A DNA stretch of 41,969 bases from positions 1 through 41,969 of the forward strand of contig JAQUZH010000003.1 in assembly GCA_028691445.1 (NCBI GenBank). Direction: 5' to 3'. The notes beneath the pieces are model-generated. The model had not been told where the DNA came from. It searched no databases and saw only the letters and a list, made by a program, of their open reading frames with translations. Made by a program: the position numbers and the translations under genes. Positions 10,120-18,356 of this stretch are shown here, piece by piece. Positions within the stretch are counted from its first letter, which is position 1, and each line of letters opens with the position of its first letter. The DNA comes from Bacteroidales bacterium (lineage in GTDB: Bacteria; Bacteroidota; Bacteroidia; Bacteroidales; JAQUTK01).

Positions 10120-10157
10120 AGAAAGGCTCTCCCGCAAGGGGAGCCTTTCTGATTTTT
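10120..10157 (+). terminator. Rho-independent terminator of rubrerythrin
   Basis: agaaaggctctccc-gcaa-ggggagcctttct followed by gattttt. Confidence 0.85.
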
Positions 10158-10279
10158 CACCCCCTTATCAGCATAACCTTTACTGATTTAGGTAGACACT
10201 TTTATGAACTTACACAGAAACAGGGGTTATATAAGGACAACTGATTAAGGATCAGCTGATTTGTGCTCATTCCGGGCCA

Positions 10280-10293
10280 TTTTTTTTTTTTTT
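10280..10293. repeat. Poly-T homopolymer tract (T14)
   Basis: Direct count: ccat + tttttttttt + ttt gives T at 10280-10293. Confidence 0.95.
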
Positions 10294-10522
10294 GCTTTCA
10301 GAATCGCCGATACCATGATTTTAATGCACCAACTGCACCAAGCCACACCTCTCAGTATCCTGTAGGGCAGTTTGGTCTGTTTTGATTTTACTTGCTCGCT
10401 CATAAATTGCTACCAAAAATGCTTGCGATTGTTCCTTTTTGATCTAGTTTTTGCACCAAACGGCTTTAAAAGGAGGTGCATAATTAACCTCAACGCTCGA
10501 TTTTGATTGTCCAAAATTCCTG

Positions 10523-10566
10523 AAAAGTTTTCCCATAGTTTTGCTCGAAACTATGGGAAAACTTTT
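10523..10566. repeat. Perfect 19-bp inverted repeat with 6-nt loop
   Basis: AAAAGTTTTCCCATAGTTT (10523-10541) - TGCTCG - AAACTATGGGAAAACTTTT (10548-10566); arms are exact reverse complements. Confidence 0.97.
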
Positions 10567-10573
10567 TCCTTTC

Positions 10574-10617
10574 TTCCGTATATTTTTCCAAAGTTTTCCG
10601 TATATTTTTTCGGAAAA
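10574..10617. repeat. Direct repeat TTCCGTATATTTTT x2 (period 22), second copy inside a TTTTCCG/CGGAAAA hairpin
   Basis: Copies at 10574-10587 and 10596-10609; hairpin arms 10594-10600 and 10611-10617. Confidence 0.85.
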
Positions 10618-10770
10618 TACTTAAATCTTTTTATGATTATAAATCAAGCAGTTACAGCCATTGAAGAAAAGAAATAAGGAAGCCGCCTGAATGACCAACT
10701 ACGACCACATACTCAGTCCCCGCCAAGTACCGCTCATCACGCAACACTTAGAGGAGATGTAAAGCAGGAG

Positions 10771-10791
10771 ATTGTGGGTCAAGCCCGCAAT
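10771..10791. repeat. REP-like palindrome (attgtgggt-caa-gcccgcaat)
   Basis: Arms pair with two G-U pairs; GC-rich hairpin inside an AT-rich non-coding region. Confidence 0.6.
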
Positions 10792-10803
10792 GACGGTGTA
10801 AAA

Positions 10804-10829
10804 GTCCTCGGATGTCCTCAATAGTCCTC
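10804..10829. repeat. Three GTCCTC repeats at exact 10-bp spacing
   Basis: GTCCTC at 10804, 10814 and 10824 (aaaGTCCTCggatGTCCTCaataGTCCTCa). Confidence 0.8.
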
Positions 10830-11026
10830 ACTGCGATTTTTCCATGTCGTAGTGCAGAGAATGTAATGAGAAGCTCTGATTGTAAAAGGGATAGCGTAAT
10901 GAATGTGTTCCTTTTTCGGGAGACTTCTTTTTCTTTCTACACGACGATCTCTTGAATGAAATAGCGAGTTTGTTTCAAATTATCGTAAAATGACCTCAAA
11001 AAGTCACATACTTGCAGGCGGAGTCG

Positions 11027-11055
11027 TTGTTTTCTAAAAGATTTTCGTATTTTTG
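11027..11055 (+). promoter_or_regulatory. Putative promoter TTG-N18-TATTTTTG for the XRE-cupin operon
   Basis: TTG 11027-11029; TATTTTTG 11048-11055; ATG at 11127. Confidence 0.5.
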
Positions 11056-11064
11056 TGCCCGATT

Positions 11065-11087
11065 CGTTCTTGTTCTTTGCAAGAACG
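11065..11087. promoter_or_regulatory. Stem-loop/dyad in the XRE-cupin leader
   Basis: CGTTCTTG-ttctttg-CAAGAACG, perfect 8-bp dyad between the -7 element and the ATG. Confidence 0.5.
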
Positions 11088-11126
11088 TCTATGTCATCAA
11101 TATTTAAACTCTAAAGAATCGTTTGT

Positions 11127-11693
11127 ATGAATAACGTAGGAGAAAAAATTAAGTCTGTACGTGAGTTGCAAAAAATTACACGGGAAGAGGTAGCACAACG
11201 TAGTGGCTTGTCTGTAAAGCAAGTGGAAACTATCGAAGAGAATAATCTGCTTCCTTCACTCACCCCGCTTATCAAGATAGCCCGTGCGTTGGGTGTTCGT
11301 TTGGGAACTTTCCTGGATGATCAGGAAAACTTTGGTCCGGTGGTATGTCGTCAGGGCAATAGTCAGGAGACCATTCGTTTTACCAACAACACCGAGAATG
11401 AAAGCAAAAGTATGGGTTATCATTCGTTGGCTGCAACCAAGACAGATCGCCACATGGAGCCTTTTGTTATTCAGGTAGATCCAACGGGAGCTTCAGAGTT
11501 TAACGCTTCCTCTCACGAAGGCGAAGAATTTATTTATGTACTGGAAGGTAAGATTGAAGTGAACTATGGCAAAGACAGCTATACACTTGAGGCCGGAGAC
11601 AGTATCTATTATGATTCCATCGTAGCTCATCATGTACATGCAGCCGATAGTACTACCGCCCGTATCCTTGCTGTTGTTTACACGCCAATTTAA
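11127..11693 (+). CDS. XRE-family HTH transcriptional regulator with C-terminal cupin domain
   Basis: [59 protein letters not shown] (HTH_3); [45 protein letters not shown] (cupin_2). Confidence 0.95.
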   Translation: MNNVGEKIKSVRELQKITREEVAQRSGLSVKQVETIEENNLLPSLTPLIKIARALGVRLGTFLDDQENFGPVVCRQGNSQETIRFTNNTENESKSMGYHSLAATKTDRHMEPFVIQVDPTGASEFNASSHEGEEFIYVLEGKIEVNYGKDSYTLEAGDSIYYDSIVAHHVHAADSTTARILAVVYTPI

Positions 11694-11704
11694 TCGGAGG
11701 GGAT

Positions 11705-13357
11705 ATGATGCAGTTATTTGACAGAACACTGGGAGATTGGCTTGAACATTGGGCAAAGACCACTCCTGATAAAGAATATTTGGTCTATTCAGACAGAAAT
11801 CTACGGTACACCTGGAAAGAGTTTGACGAACGTGTCAACGATGCCGCCAAAGGTTTGATAGCTATCGGTGTGACCCGCGGTTCGCACGTGGGCATCTGGG
11901 CGCAGAATGTGCCCGATTGGTTGACCTATTTATATGCGTGTGCAAAGATTGGCGCGATCTATGTGACGGTCAATACCAACTACAAACAGAATGAGTTGGA
12001 GTATCTGACGGAGAACTCCGATATGCATACCTTGCTGATTACCAACGGTACGTTTGACAGCGATTATGTGGAGATGACTTATCAGATGCTTCCTGAGTTG
12101 AAAAACTGTCAGCGCGGACATCTACGCAGCGAACGTTTCCCGAAGATGCGCAATGTCATCTTTATTGGTCAGGAGAAGTACAGAGGAATGTATAACACCT
12201 CTGAGATTTTGCTGCTCGGATCGCATACGCCCGATGAACAACTGAATGAATTGAAGAAACAGGTCAATTGCCACGATGTGGTTAATATGCAGTACACCTC
12301 GGGAACAACCGGTTTTCCGAAGGGGGTGATGCTGTCGCACCACAACATTGCCAATAACGGATATCTTACCGGAGAGCACATGAAGTTTACCGGCGACGAC
12401 AAACTGTGTGTCTGTGTGCCGTTGTTTCACTGTTTTGGAGTTGTATTGGCCACGATGAACTGTTTGACGCATGGTTGTACAGAGGTGGTGGTAGAGCGTT
12501 TTGATCCGCTGATCACACTGGCTTCTATTCACAAGGAGAGATGTACTGCCGTATATGGAGTACCTACGATGTTTATCGCCGAACTAAACCATCCGATGTT
12601 TGACATGTTTGATCTGACTAGTTTGCGAACGGGTATCATGGCCGGTGCTCTTTGTCCGGTAGAGGTGATGCGTCAGGTGCAGGAAAAGATGCACATGCAT
12701 GTAACGAGTGTGTACGGACTGACAGAGACATCGCCAGGTATGACGCAGACACGCATCGAACAGTCCTTTGAGGAACGATGCAATACGGTGGGCTATGACT
12801 ATGAGTTTACCGAGGTGGCGGTCATCAATCCGGAGACATTGGAAGAGTGTCCTACCGGTGTCATCGGCGAAATGTGCTGTCGTGGTTATAACTTGATGAA
12901 GGGATATTACAAAAATGAAGCTGCTACCAATGAGATTATGGACGCCAACGGCTATTTACATTCCGGCGATTTGGGCGTGAAAGATGAGAAAGGTAATTAC
13001 ACAATTACAGGACGCATCAAAGACATGATCATCCGTGGCGGTGAAAATGTCTATCCCCGTGAGATAGAAGAGTTCTTGTATCACATGCCGGGAGTGAAAG
13101 ATGTGCAGGTTGCTGCCGTTCCTTCCAGGAAATATGGAGAAGAGGTCGGTGCCTTTATCATTCTGCAAAAAGGGGTGGATATGTGTAGCGGCGATGTACG
13201 TGAGTTTTGTAAAGGGAAGATCTCCCGTCATAAGATTCCGAAGTATGTCTTCTTCCTCGAACAGTTTCCGATGACCGGAAGCGGCAAGATCCAAAAATAT
13301 AAATTGAGAGAAATGAGTCTTGAACTTTGTAAACAACAAGGTATTGAGGTGATATAA
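11705..13357 (+). CDS. AMP-dependent acyl-CoA synthetase/ligase
   Basis: [87 protein letters not shown]. Confidence 0.94.
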   Translation: MMQLFDRTLGDWLEHWAKTTPDKEYLVYSDRNLRYTWKEFDERVNDAAKGLIAIGVTRGSHVGIWAQNVPDWLTYLYACAKIGAIYVTVNTNYKQNELEYLTENSDMHTLLITNGTFDSDYVEMTYQMLPELKNCQRGHLRSERFPKMRNVIFIGQEKYRGMYNTSEILLLGSHTPDEQLNELKKQVNCHDVVNMQYTSGTTGFPKGVMLSHHNIANNGYLTGEHMKFTGDDKLCVCVPLFHCFGVVLATMNCLTHGCTEVVVERFDPLITLASIHKERCTAVYGVPTMFIAELNHPMFDMFDLTSLRTGIMAGALCPVEVMRQVQEKMHMHVTSVYGLTETSPGMTQTRIEQSFEERCNTVGYDYEFTEVAVINPETLEECPTGVIGEMCCRGYNLMKGYYKNEAATNEIMDANGYLHSGDLGVKDEKGNYTITGRIKDMIIRGGENVYPREIEEFLYHMPGVKDVQVAAVPSRKYGEEVGAFIILQKGVDMCSGDVREFCKGKISRHKIPKYVFFLEQFPMTGSGKIQKYKLREMSLELCKQQGIEVI

Positions 13358-13374
13358 AAAGGAGACACAATAAG

Positions 13375-15276
13375 ATGAGAAACATCATCCGTTTGCTATC
13401 GATGGTCTTGTTATTCTTAGGAATAGCAGGGCCATCTTTGGCTTATAGCCCACGCGATCTGCTGCAGAAGGAAGCAGACATCAACCGCTTGAAAGAGGTG
13501 CTTGTATTGAACCAGAAGTGGGTAACTTATCCTGCTTATAGTGATCGGAAAGGATGGGATACTCTTTTCGGACCTTCCAAGGAGATCTATATCCGGCGGG
13601 GAGAGTCGCGCCTTTCCTATGCTTGGAAAGTGATCAAGGCGACCGACTATCTGGAGTTTGCGAAAAGTGGTTCGCGCAAAGTGATGGAAAACCCGTTTGA
13701 AGAGAACAATAATGCTGTTACGGACCTTTTTCTCGCCGAACTGGCAGAGGGGAAGGGGCGTTTCATCCCGCAACTGATCAACGGTACTTTCTTCTATTGT
13801 GAAATGACTTCCTGGGCTCTCTCTGCCCATTTGGGGATACAGAAAGTAAAAGGTTCGCTGCCCGACTATAAAGAGCAGATCATCGAACTGACTTCCGGCG
13901 ATATGGCCTCGGCTTTTTCCTGGATCTATTACTATATGAAACCGGAGTTTGATAAGGTTACTCCGCTCGTCGCCGAACGATTGCGCTCCGAACTGCAGAA
14001 GCGGATACTTGATCCGTATGTAAACAACGATACGTTTTGGTGGCTCAAGGCTACGAACAACTGGAATGTGTGGTGCAACTTCAACGCGTTGGAGAGTTAT
14101 ATGTTGCTGGAGAATGATCCCGATCGACTGGCGCGTGCTGTTCATCGCTCGATGCTCTCTGTCGATCATTTTATCAATTATAATCATGACGATGGGGCGT
14201 GTGAGGAGGGTACAAGCTACTGGGGGCATGCTGCCGGCAAGATGTTTGACTATCTTCAGTTACTAAGTGAGGTGACCGGCGGGAAGATTTCCATCTTTGA
14301 CCATCCGATGATTCGTCATATGGGAGAGTTTATTTCACGTTCCTATGTAGGCAATGGCTGGGTGGTTAACTTTGCTGATGCTTCAGCCCAAGGCGGTGGC
14401 GATCCGCCGTTGATCTTTCGCTATGGAAAGGCAACAGGGAGTCAGGAGATGATGGCTTTTGCAGCCTATCTGGCTCAGGGAAAGGTGCCGGCGATGAATG
14501 GACGCGATATCTACCGGATCTTTCAGACGATGCAATGCAGAGACGAACTCCTGCAGACGAAAGGGGAACTCTCGCGGGCTCCTTACTCGTGGTATCCTGA
14601 AACAGAGGTGTGCTACATGCGCAACGATGTTTTCATGTTGGCGACGAAAGGTGGCTTTAACGCGGAAAGTCATAACCACAATGATCTGGGCACTTTCTCT
14701 TTGTATGTGGATACTATTCCGCTCTTTATTGATGCCGGAGTGGGCACTTATACTCGTCAGACCTTCTCTTCTGAGCGTTATACCCTCTGGACGATGCAGA
14801 GCGATTACCACAATCTGCCGCGAGTGAATGGCTTTTCTCAAAAGGATGGAGCGCAATACAAAGCCAAAGACACACGGTTTGATGCAGCAAAGATGCTTTT
14901 CTCTACCGATATTGCCGGAGCCTATCCCAAAGAGTCTGGTGTGAAGCGTTGGGTGCGCTCCTATACGTTGGATAAGAAGAGGCTTCTGATAAAGGATGCT
15001 TTCACGCTCGATTCGCTTCTGCAACCCAACCAGATTCATTTCCTGACCTGGCAAAAACCGGATTTCTCCACCGATGGAAAGATTCTGCTTTCGGTAGGAA
15101 AGAGGGAGGTCGTGCTTTCGTATGATGCGAAAGCGTTTACAGCTTCCTGCGAACCGGTTGTTCAGGAGGATAGCCGTCTTTCAAAGGTATGGGGGAAGGA
15201 GATCTTCCGTATCTCACTTTTGGCTAAAGAGAGGAAGATACAAGGGTCGTACTCCTATTCGGTTACGCTGAAATAG
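13375..15276 (+). CDS. Heparinase II/III-like family protein (putative secreted polysaccharide lyase)
   Basis: Signal peptide MRNIIRLLSMVLLFLGIAGPSLA; NNWNVWCNFNALESYML; EGTSYWGHAAG; AESHNHNDLGTFSLYVDTIPLFIDAGVGTYTRQTF. Confidence 0.85.
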   Translation: MRNIIRLLSMVLLFLGIAGPSLAYSPRDLLQKEADINRLKEVLVLNQKWVTYPAYSDRKGWDTLFGPSKEIYIRRGESRLSYAWKVIKATDYLEFAKSGSRKVMENPFEENNNAVTDLFLAELAEGKGRFIPQLINGTFFYCEMTSWALSAHLGIQKVKGSLPDYKEQIIELTSGDMASAFSWIYYYMKPEFDKVTPLVAERLRSELQKRILDPYVNNDTFWWLKATNNWNVWCNFNALESYMLLENDPDRLARAVHRSMLSVDHFINYNHDDGACEEGTSYWGHAAGKMFDYLQLLSEVTGGKISIFDHPMIRHMGEFISRSYVGNGWVVNFADASAQGGGDPPLIFRYGKATGSQEMMAFAAYLAQGKVPAMNGRDIYRIFQTMQCRDELLQTKGELSRAPYSWYPETEVCYMRNDVFMLATKGGFNAESHNHNDLGTFSLYVDTIPLFIDAGVGTYTRQTFSSERYTLWTMQSDYHNLPRVNGFSQKDGAQYKAKDTRFDAAKMLFSTDIAGAYPKESGVKRWVRSYTLDKKRLLIKDAFTLDSLLQPNQIHFLTWQKPDFSTDGKILLSVGKREVVLSYDAKAFTASCEPVVQEDSRLSKVWGKEIFRISLLAKERKIQGSYSYSVTLK

Positions 15277-15278
15277 GG

Positions 15279-16016
15279 TTAGAGGATGTACTGCACTTCC
15301 TTAAACCAGTAAGATCGTATCTCGCCATCTTCTTTTTGGAGACGCAATATTCCGTTGGGCTCTACGGAAAGAATGGATCCTCTGATCTCCTCTTTGCGGA
15401 GCATGTCGTAGAAAGCGTAAAGACCATCGTTCCGATAGAGAGAGTCGAAGTATTGGATGCGTACGGATTCTTTGTCTGCGCGGATCTGTTCGTAATAGCG
15501 GCCTATGTGAGCGACAAACAGATCCAGAACTTCCTGGATAGAGACCTCTTTGCCAATAATTTGTATCAGTGAAACCGGATTAGGCAGATAGTCGGGAAAC
15601 TCCTGCTGATTGATATTGATGCCAATGCCGAGGATAGAGGAGGAAATAACCCTTTCTGTCAGATTGTTTTCTATCAGGATTCCGGTAATCTTTTGATCGC
15701 GGTAATAGATGTCATTGGGCCATTTGATCGAGATATCGGAAACGTAACGACTCAGTGCCTCTTTAACTGCAAGGGCGGTGATCTGAGAAATGATAAACTG
15801 TTCGTTGGCTGCAACAAACGTCGGGTATAAAACCATGCTGAAGGTGAGGTTCTTCCCTTGCTCGGCACTCCATTTGTTGCCTGCCTGTCCTCTGCCTTGT
15901 GTCTGGATTCTGGCTGTGACGACAGATCCTTCCGGTACTTCCTCTTTGACGATCCACTCCTGAAGGTAGGTGTTGGTGGATGTGGTCTCTTCGAGATGTC
16001 TGATGATTGGATTCAT
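15279..16016 (-). CDS. birA: Biotin--[acetyl-CoA-carboxylase] ligase, without N-terminal HTH
   Basis: LEETTSTNTYLQEW; VVTARIQTQGRGQAGNKWSAEQGKNLTFSMVL; IKWPNDIYYRDQKITGILIEN. Confidence 0.95.
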   Translation of the reverse strand: MNPIIRHLEETTSTNTYLQEWIVKEEVPEGSVVTARIQTQGRGQAGNKWSAEQGKNLTFSMVLYPTFVAANEQFIISQITALAVKEALSRYVSDISIKWPNDIYYRDQKITGILIENNLTERVISSSILGIGININQQEFPDYLPNPVSLIQIIGKEVSIQEVLDLFVAHIGRYYEQIRADKESVRIQYFDSLYRNDGLYAFYDMLRKEEIRGSILSVEPNGILRLQKEDGEIRSYWFKEVQYIL

Positions 16017-16018
16017 AA

Positions 16019-16384
16019 CTAGTTCGTCGGGGGTAAAAAAGAGTCTTCTATGTGTTCAAGGATGAAATGACCCGGTTCGCCGATGATAGAGATCACGTCA
16101 AATCGTACCTCTTTGTTGATTTGAAAATAGCGGATATAGGCATCTGTGGCATGAATAAGACGTCTGATCTTGAGAGCGCTGATTGCTTGCTCAGGGTATT
16201 CAAAGGTGGAGGTAGAGCGGGTCTTCACTTCCACTACTACCAGAAACTCTTTATTCTCGGCCACAATGTCCAATTCTTTCTTTCCACTCCGCCAGTTTCT
16301 GTGGCGAATCGAGTATCCTTTCTCAAGAAGCAAACTGACTGCTGCCTCTTCTCCTGCTTTCCCTATGTCATTGTGAGTAGCCAT
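16019..16384 (-). CDS. YraN family protein (UPF0102, endonuclease-like fold)
   Basis: DIGKAGEEAAVSLLLEKGYSIRHRNWRSGKKELDIVAENKEFLVVVEVKTRS. Confidence 0.95.
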   Translation of the reverse strand: MATHNDIGKAGEEAAVSLLLEKGYSIRHRNWRSGKKELDIVAENKEFLVVVEVKTRSTSTFEYPEQAISALKIRRLIHATDAYIRYFQINKEVRFDVISIIGEPGHFILEHIEDSFLPPTN

Positions 16385-18210
16385 CAGTGTCTGCTTTCAA
16401 GATCCAGATAGAGGCTTTGCAGGAAGGCTTTTCCGTTCGTAAGGTTTGTGTCTGGAGACGAGCCTTCCGAAAGGATCACTTTCTTCGCCTGACAGTCATA
16501 GACTACCTTACTTTCAGGCGTCATGAAACCGAACCCATCGATAAATGAATAGAAAGCGAAGGGTTTCACTCCTTTCCCAAGGATGTTTTTGGCGAATGAA
16601 TAAGAGTCGGTATTCATTCCCAACTGAGCCAGCAAAGTGGGCGCTATGTCAATCTGTGAGGCCATCGTTTCGATTCGCTTCGGACCTTTGATCGCACCAC
16701 CCAGCCATACTACCGGAATGTCATACCTTTCGGGAATATGGTTCAGCATCGTTTTTGGATACTTCATGCCGTGGTCGGGGGTCAGGATAATAAGCGTATT
16801 GTCCCAAAGAGGAGATTTCTTGAATGTGTCCAGAAAGTCTCCCAAACAACTGTCTGAATAAGCGATGGAATTGAGGTAGGGATCGTCAAATTTCTTTGAT
16901 CCGGGAACTTTAAACGGTTCATGGCTACTTTGGGTAAGCATTGTTTTCAAGAAGGGTTGATGTGTCTCTTGGTTTAAATCTGCCTTTAATTTATCAAAGA
17001 CCAGATGATCATGTGCTCCCCATTTCGAGAGTTTGTCTTTCAACGGGAAGTCTTTATCTGAAATCCTGTTTTTATATCCTCCTGCGATCAGATACGACCG
17101 CATATTGGTGAAATCTTCATCTCCTCCGTAATAAAATTTCAGATCATATCCGGCTTCCTGCAAGTCTTTGGAGAAAAATGGCAGCGTCTGAGTCTTTGCA
17201 GGGTATCGCATGATCGAAGTCGTGGGCTGTCCGGGGTAGCCACTGAGTATGGATACGAGTCCGCGATCGGTACGGAAACTGCTGGCGTATACATTCGTAA
17301 ATAAGATACCCTCTTCGCAATACCTGTTCAGATTGGGTGCTACATCGGGCAGTCCGCCTAAGGGAGCAACAACCGTGGAGGAAAAACTCTCTAGGATAAT
17401 GAATAGGATGTTGGGACGATTGGTTTTCAGTAACGTGTCGGTATTTACATTCTCTGTTTGTAAAATCAATTGTTTGCGTGTTGCTTCAGCCTCTTCATTC
17501 TCCATGTAGCTGTAGCGCGACACATCAATCTTCTGACGGAAGAATGACTGCATGAAAAAGAACGTTGGATTGATAGCACAGTGATTGAGATACATCTTAT
17601 CGCTGAAATAGGCCTTTCCGATATTCATGGTTGAAACATTAAATCCCCCACGAATAGGGTAAAACAAACTGATCGTGCATAGGAAAAGAACGATGGGAGT
17701 TGCTACCCCAACCTTCGGATAATTGGTGAAATCGCGTTTGAAGAGATGTACAAACAAGTATAAGAAGCATACAAACATCAGAAGGAACAAAGTCACCTCA
17801 AAGAAAATCAGAGAAGTGGTCATACTCGCTGCCGCGTCTTTGGGAGTCTCCAGATAGAAAAACACTGTGTTGTCCAGGTGAAAACCCCAATAGGAATAGA
17901 GTTCAAGATCGACTGTATAGATCACCATTGCAATGAAAAGCGTAATGGCATGATAGCCCACGAATACTCTTTTGATCCATGTTGGCTTGATCCAGCAAGA
18001 GAGAATAAGTAATAATCCCGGAATAACACTGATATAACCGGCCATGGAAAAATCGAGTACTTTGCCATAATAAATGACTTTCAACCATTGAATAGGTTCG
18101 AAGTCGCCGGAGATGTTCCAGTGATAAAGCATGAAGAATGGTTTCATTATCGCAAAGAGGATGACCCAATAGATAAAATACTTTACGAACGAGAGGATAC
18201 GCCTTTTCAT
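16384..18210 (-). CDS. LTA synthase family protein / membrane sulfatase-type phosphotransferase
   Basis: N-terminal TM helices; NILFIILESFSS; YASSFRTDRGLVSILSGYPGQPTTSIM; LIILTPDHGM. Stop codon overlaps the yraN start by 1 nt (TGATG). Confidence 0.93.
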   Translation of the reverse strand: MKRRILSFVKYFIYWVILFAIMKPFFMLYHWNISGDFEPIQWLKVIYYGKVLDFSMAGYISVIPGLLLILSCWIKPTWIKRVFVGYHAITLFIAMVIYTVDLELYSYWGFHLDNTVFFYLETPKDAAASMTTSLIFFEVTLFLLMFVCFLYLFVHLFKRDFTNYPKVGVATPIVLFLCTISLFYPIRGGFNVSTMNIGKAYFSDKMYLNHCAINPTFFFMQSFFRQKIDVSRYSYMENEEAEATRKQLILQTENVNTDTLLKTNRPNILFIILESFSSTVVAPLGGLPDVAPNLNRYCEEGILFTNVYASSFRTDRGLVSILSGYPGQPTTSIMRYPAKTQTLPFFSKDLQEAGYDLKFYYGGDEDFTNMRSYLIAGGYKNRISDKDFPLKDKLSKWGAHDHLVFDKLKADLNQETHQPFLKTMLTQSSHEPFKVPGSKKFDDPYLNSIAYSDSCLGDFLDTFKKSPLWDNTLIILTPDHGMKYPKTMLNHIPERYDIPVVWLGGAIKGPKRIETMASQIDIAPTLLAQLGMNTDSYSFAKNILGKGVKPFAFYSFIDGFGFMTPESKVVYDCQAKKVILSEGSSPDTNLTNGKAFLQSLYLDLESRH

Positions 18211-18287
18211 TGATGTCTGTTTTTAAGTTGCGCAAAAGTACTCAAAATATATTATTTGCGCCTCTCTTATGGTTTGGAAATAAGAAA

Positions 18288-18326
18288 ACAGCCACCAGAC
18301 ATTTCAGCTGAATGTCTGGTGGCTGT
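18288..18326 (-). terminator. Terminator of the C1A protease gene
   Basis: acagccaccagacatt / aatgtctggtggctgt perfect 16-bp arms; T tract on the - strand. Confidence 0.85.
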
Positions 18327-18356
18327 TGAATAATGAGGGATCAAAGGGCTATTCTA

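Noticed and set aside
10523-10566. Interpreting the perfect inverted repeat as an ordinary rho-independent terminator
   Set aside because: Too far from the rubrerythrin stop, which already has its own terminator at 10120-10157, and no coding region ends next to it.
10804-10829. CRISPR-like array
   Set aside because: Repeat unit is only 6 nt with 4-nt spacing; no spacers of CRISPR size and no cas genes in the window.
11127-11693. Toxin-antitoxin antitoxin (XRE)
   Set aside because: The C-terminal cupin domain and adjacent acyl-CoA ligase fit a metabolic regulator; no partner toxin ORF.
12122-12532. 136-aa antisense ORF within the acyl-CoA ligase gene
   Set aside because: Opposite conserved AMP-binding motifs; no independent support.
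13417-14229. 270-aa antisense ORF opposite the heparinase-like gene (also 14383..15054, 223 aa)
   Set aside because: Shadow ORFs of a well-supported coding gene; no recognisable motifs, no RBS/promoter context, atypical composition.
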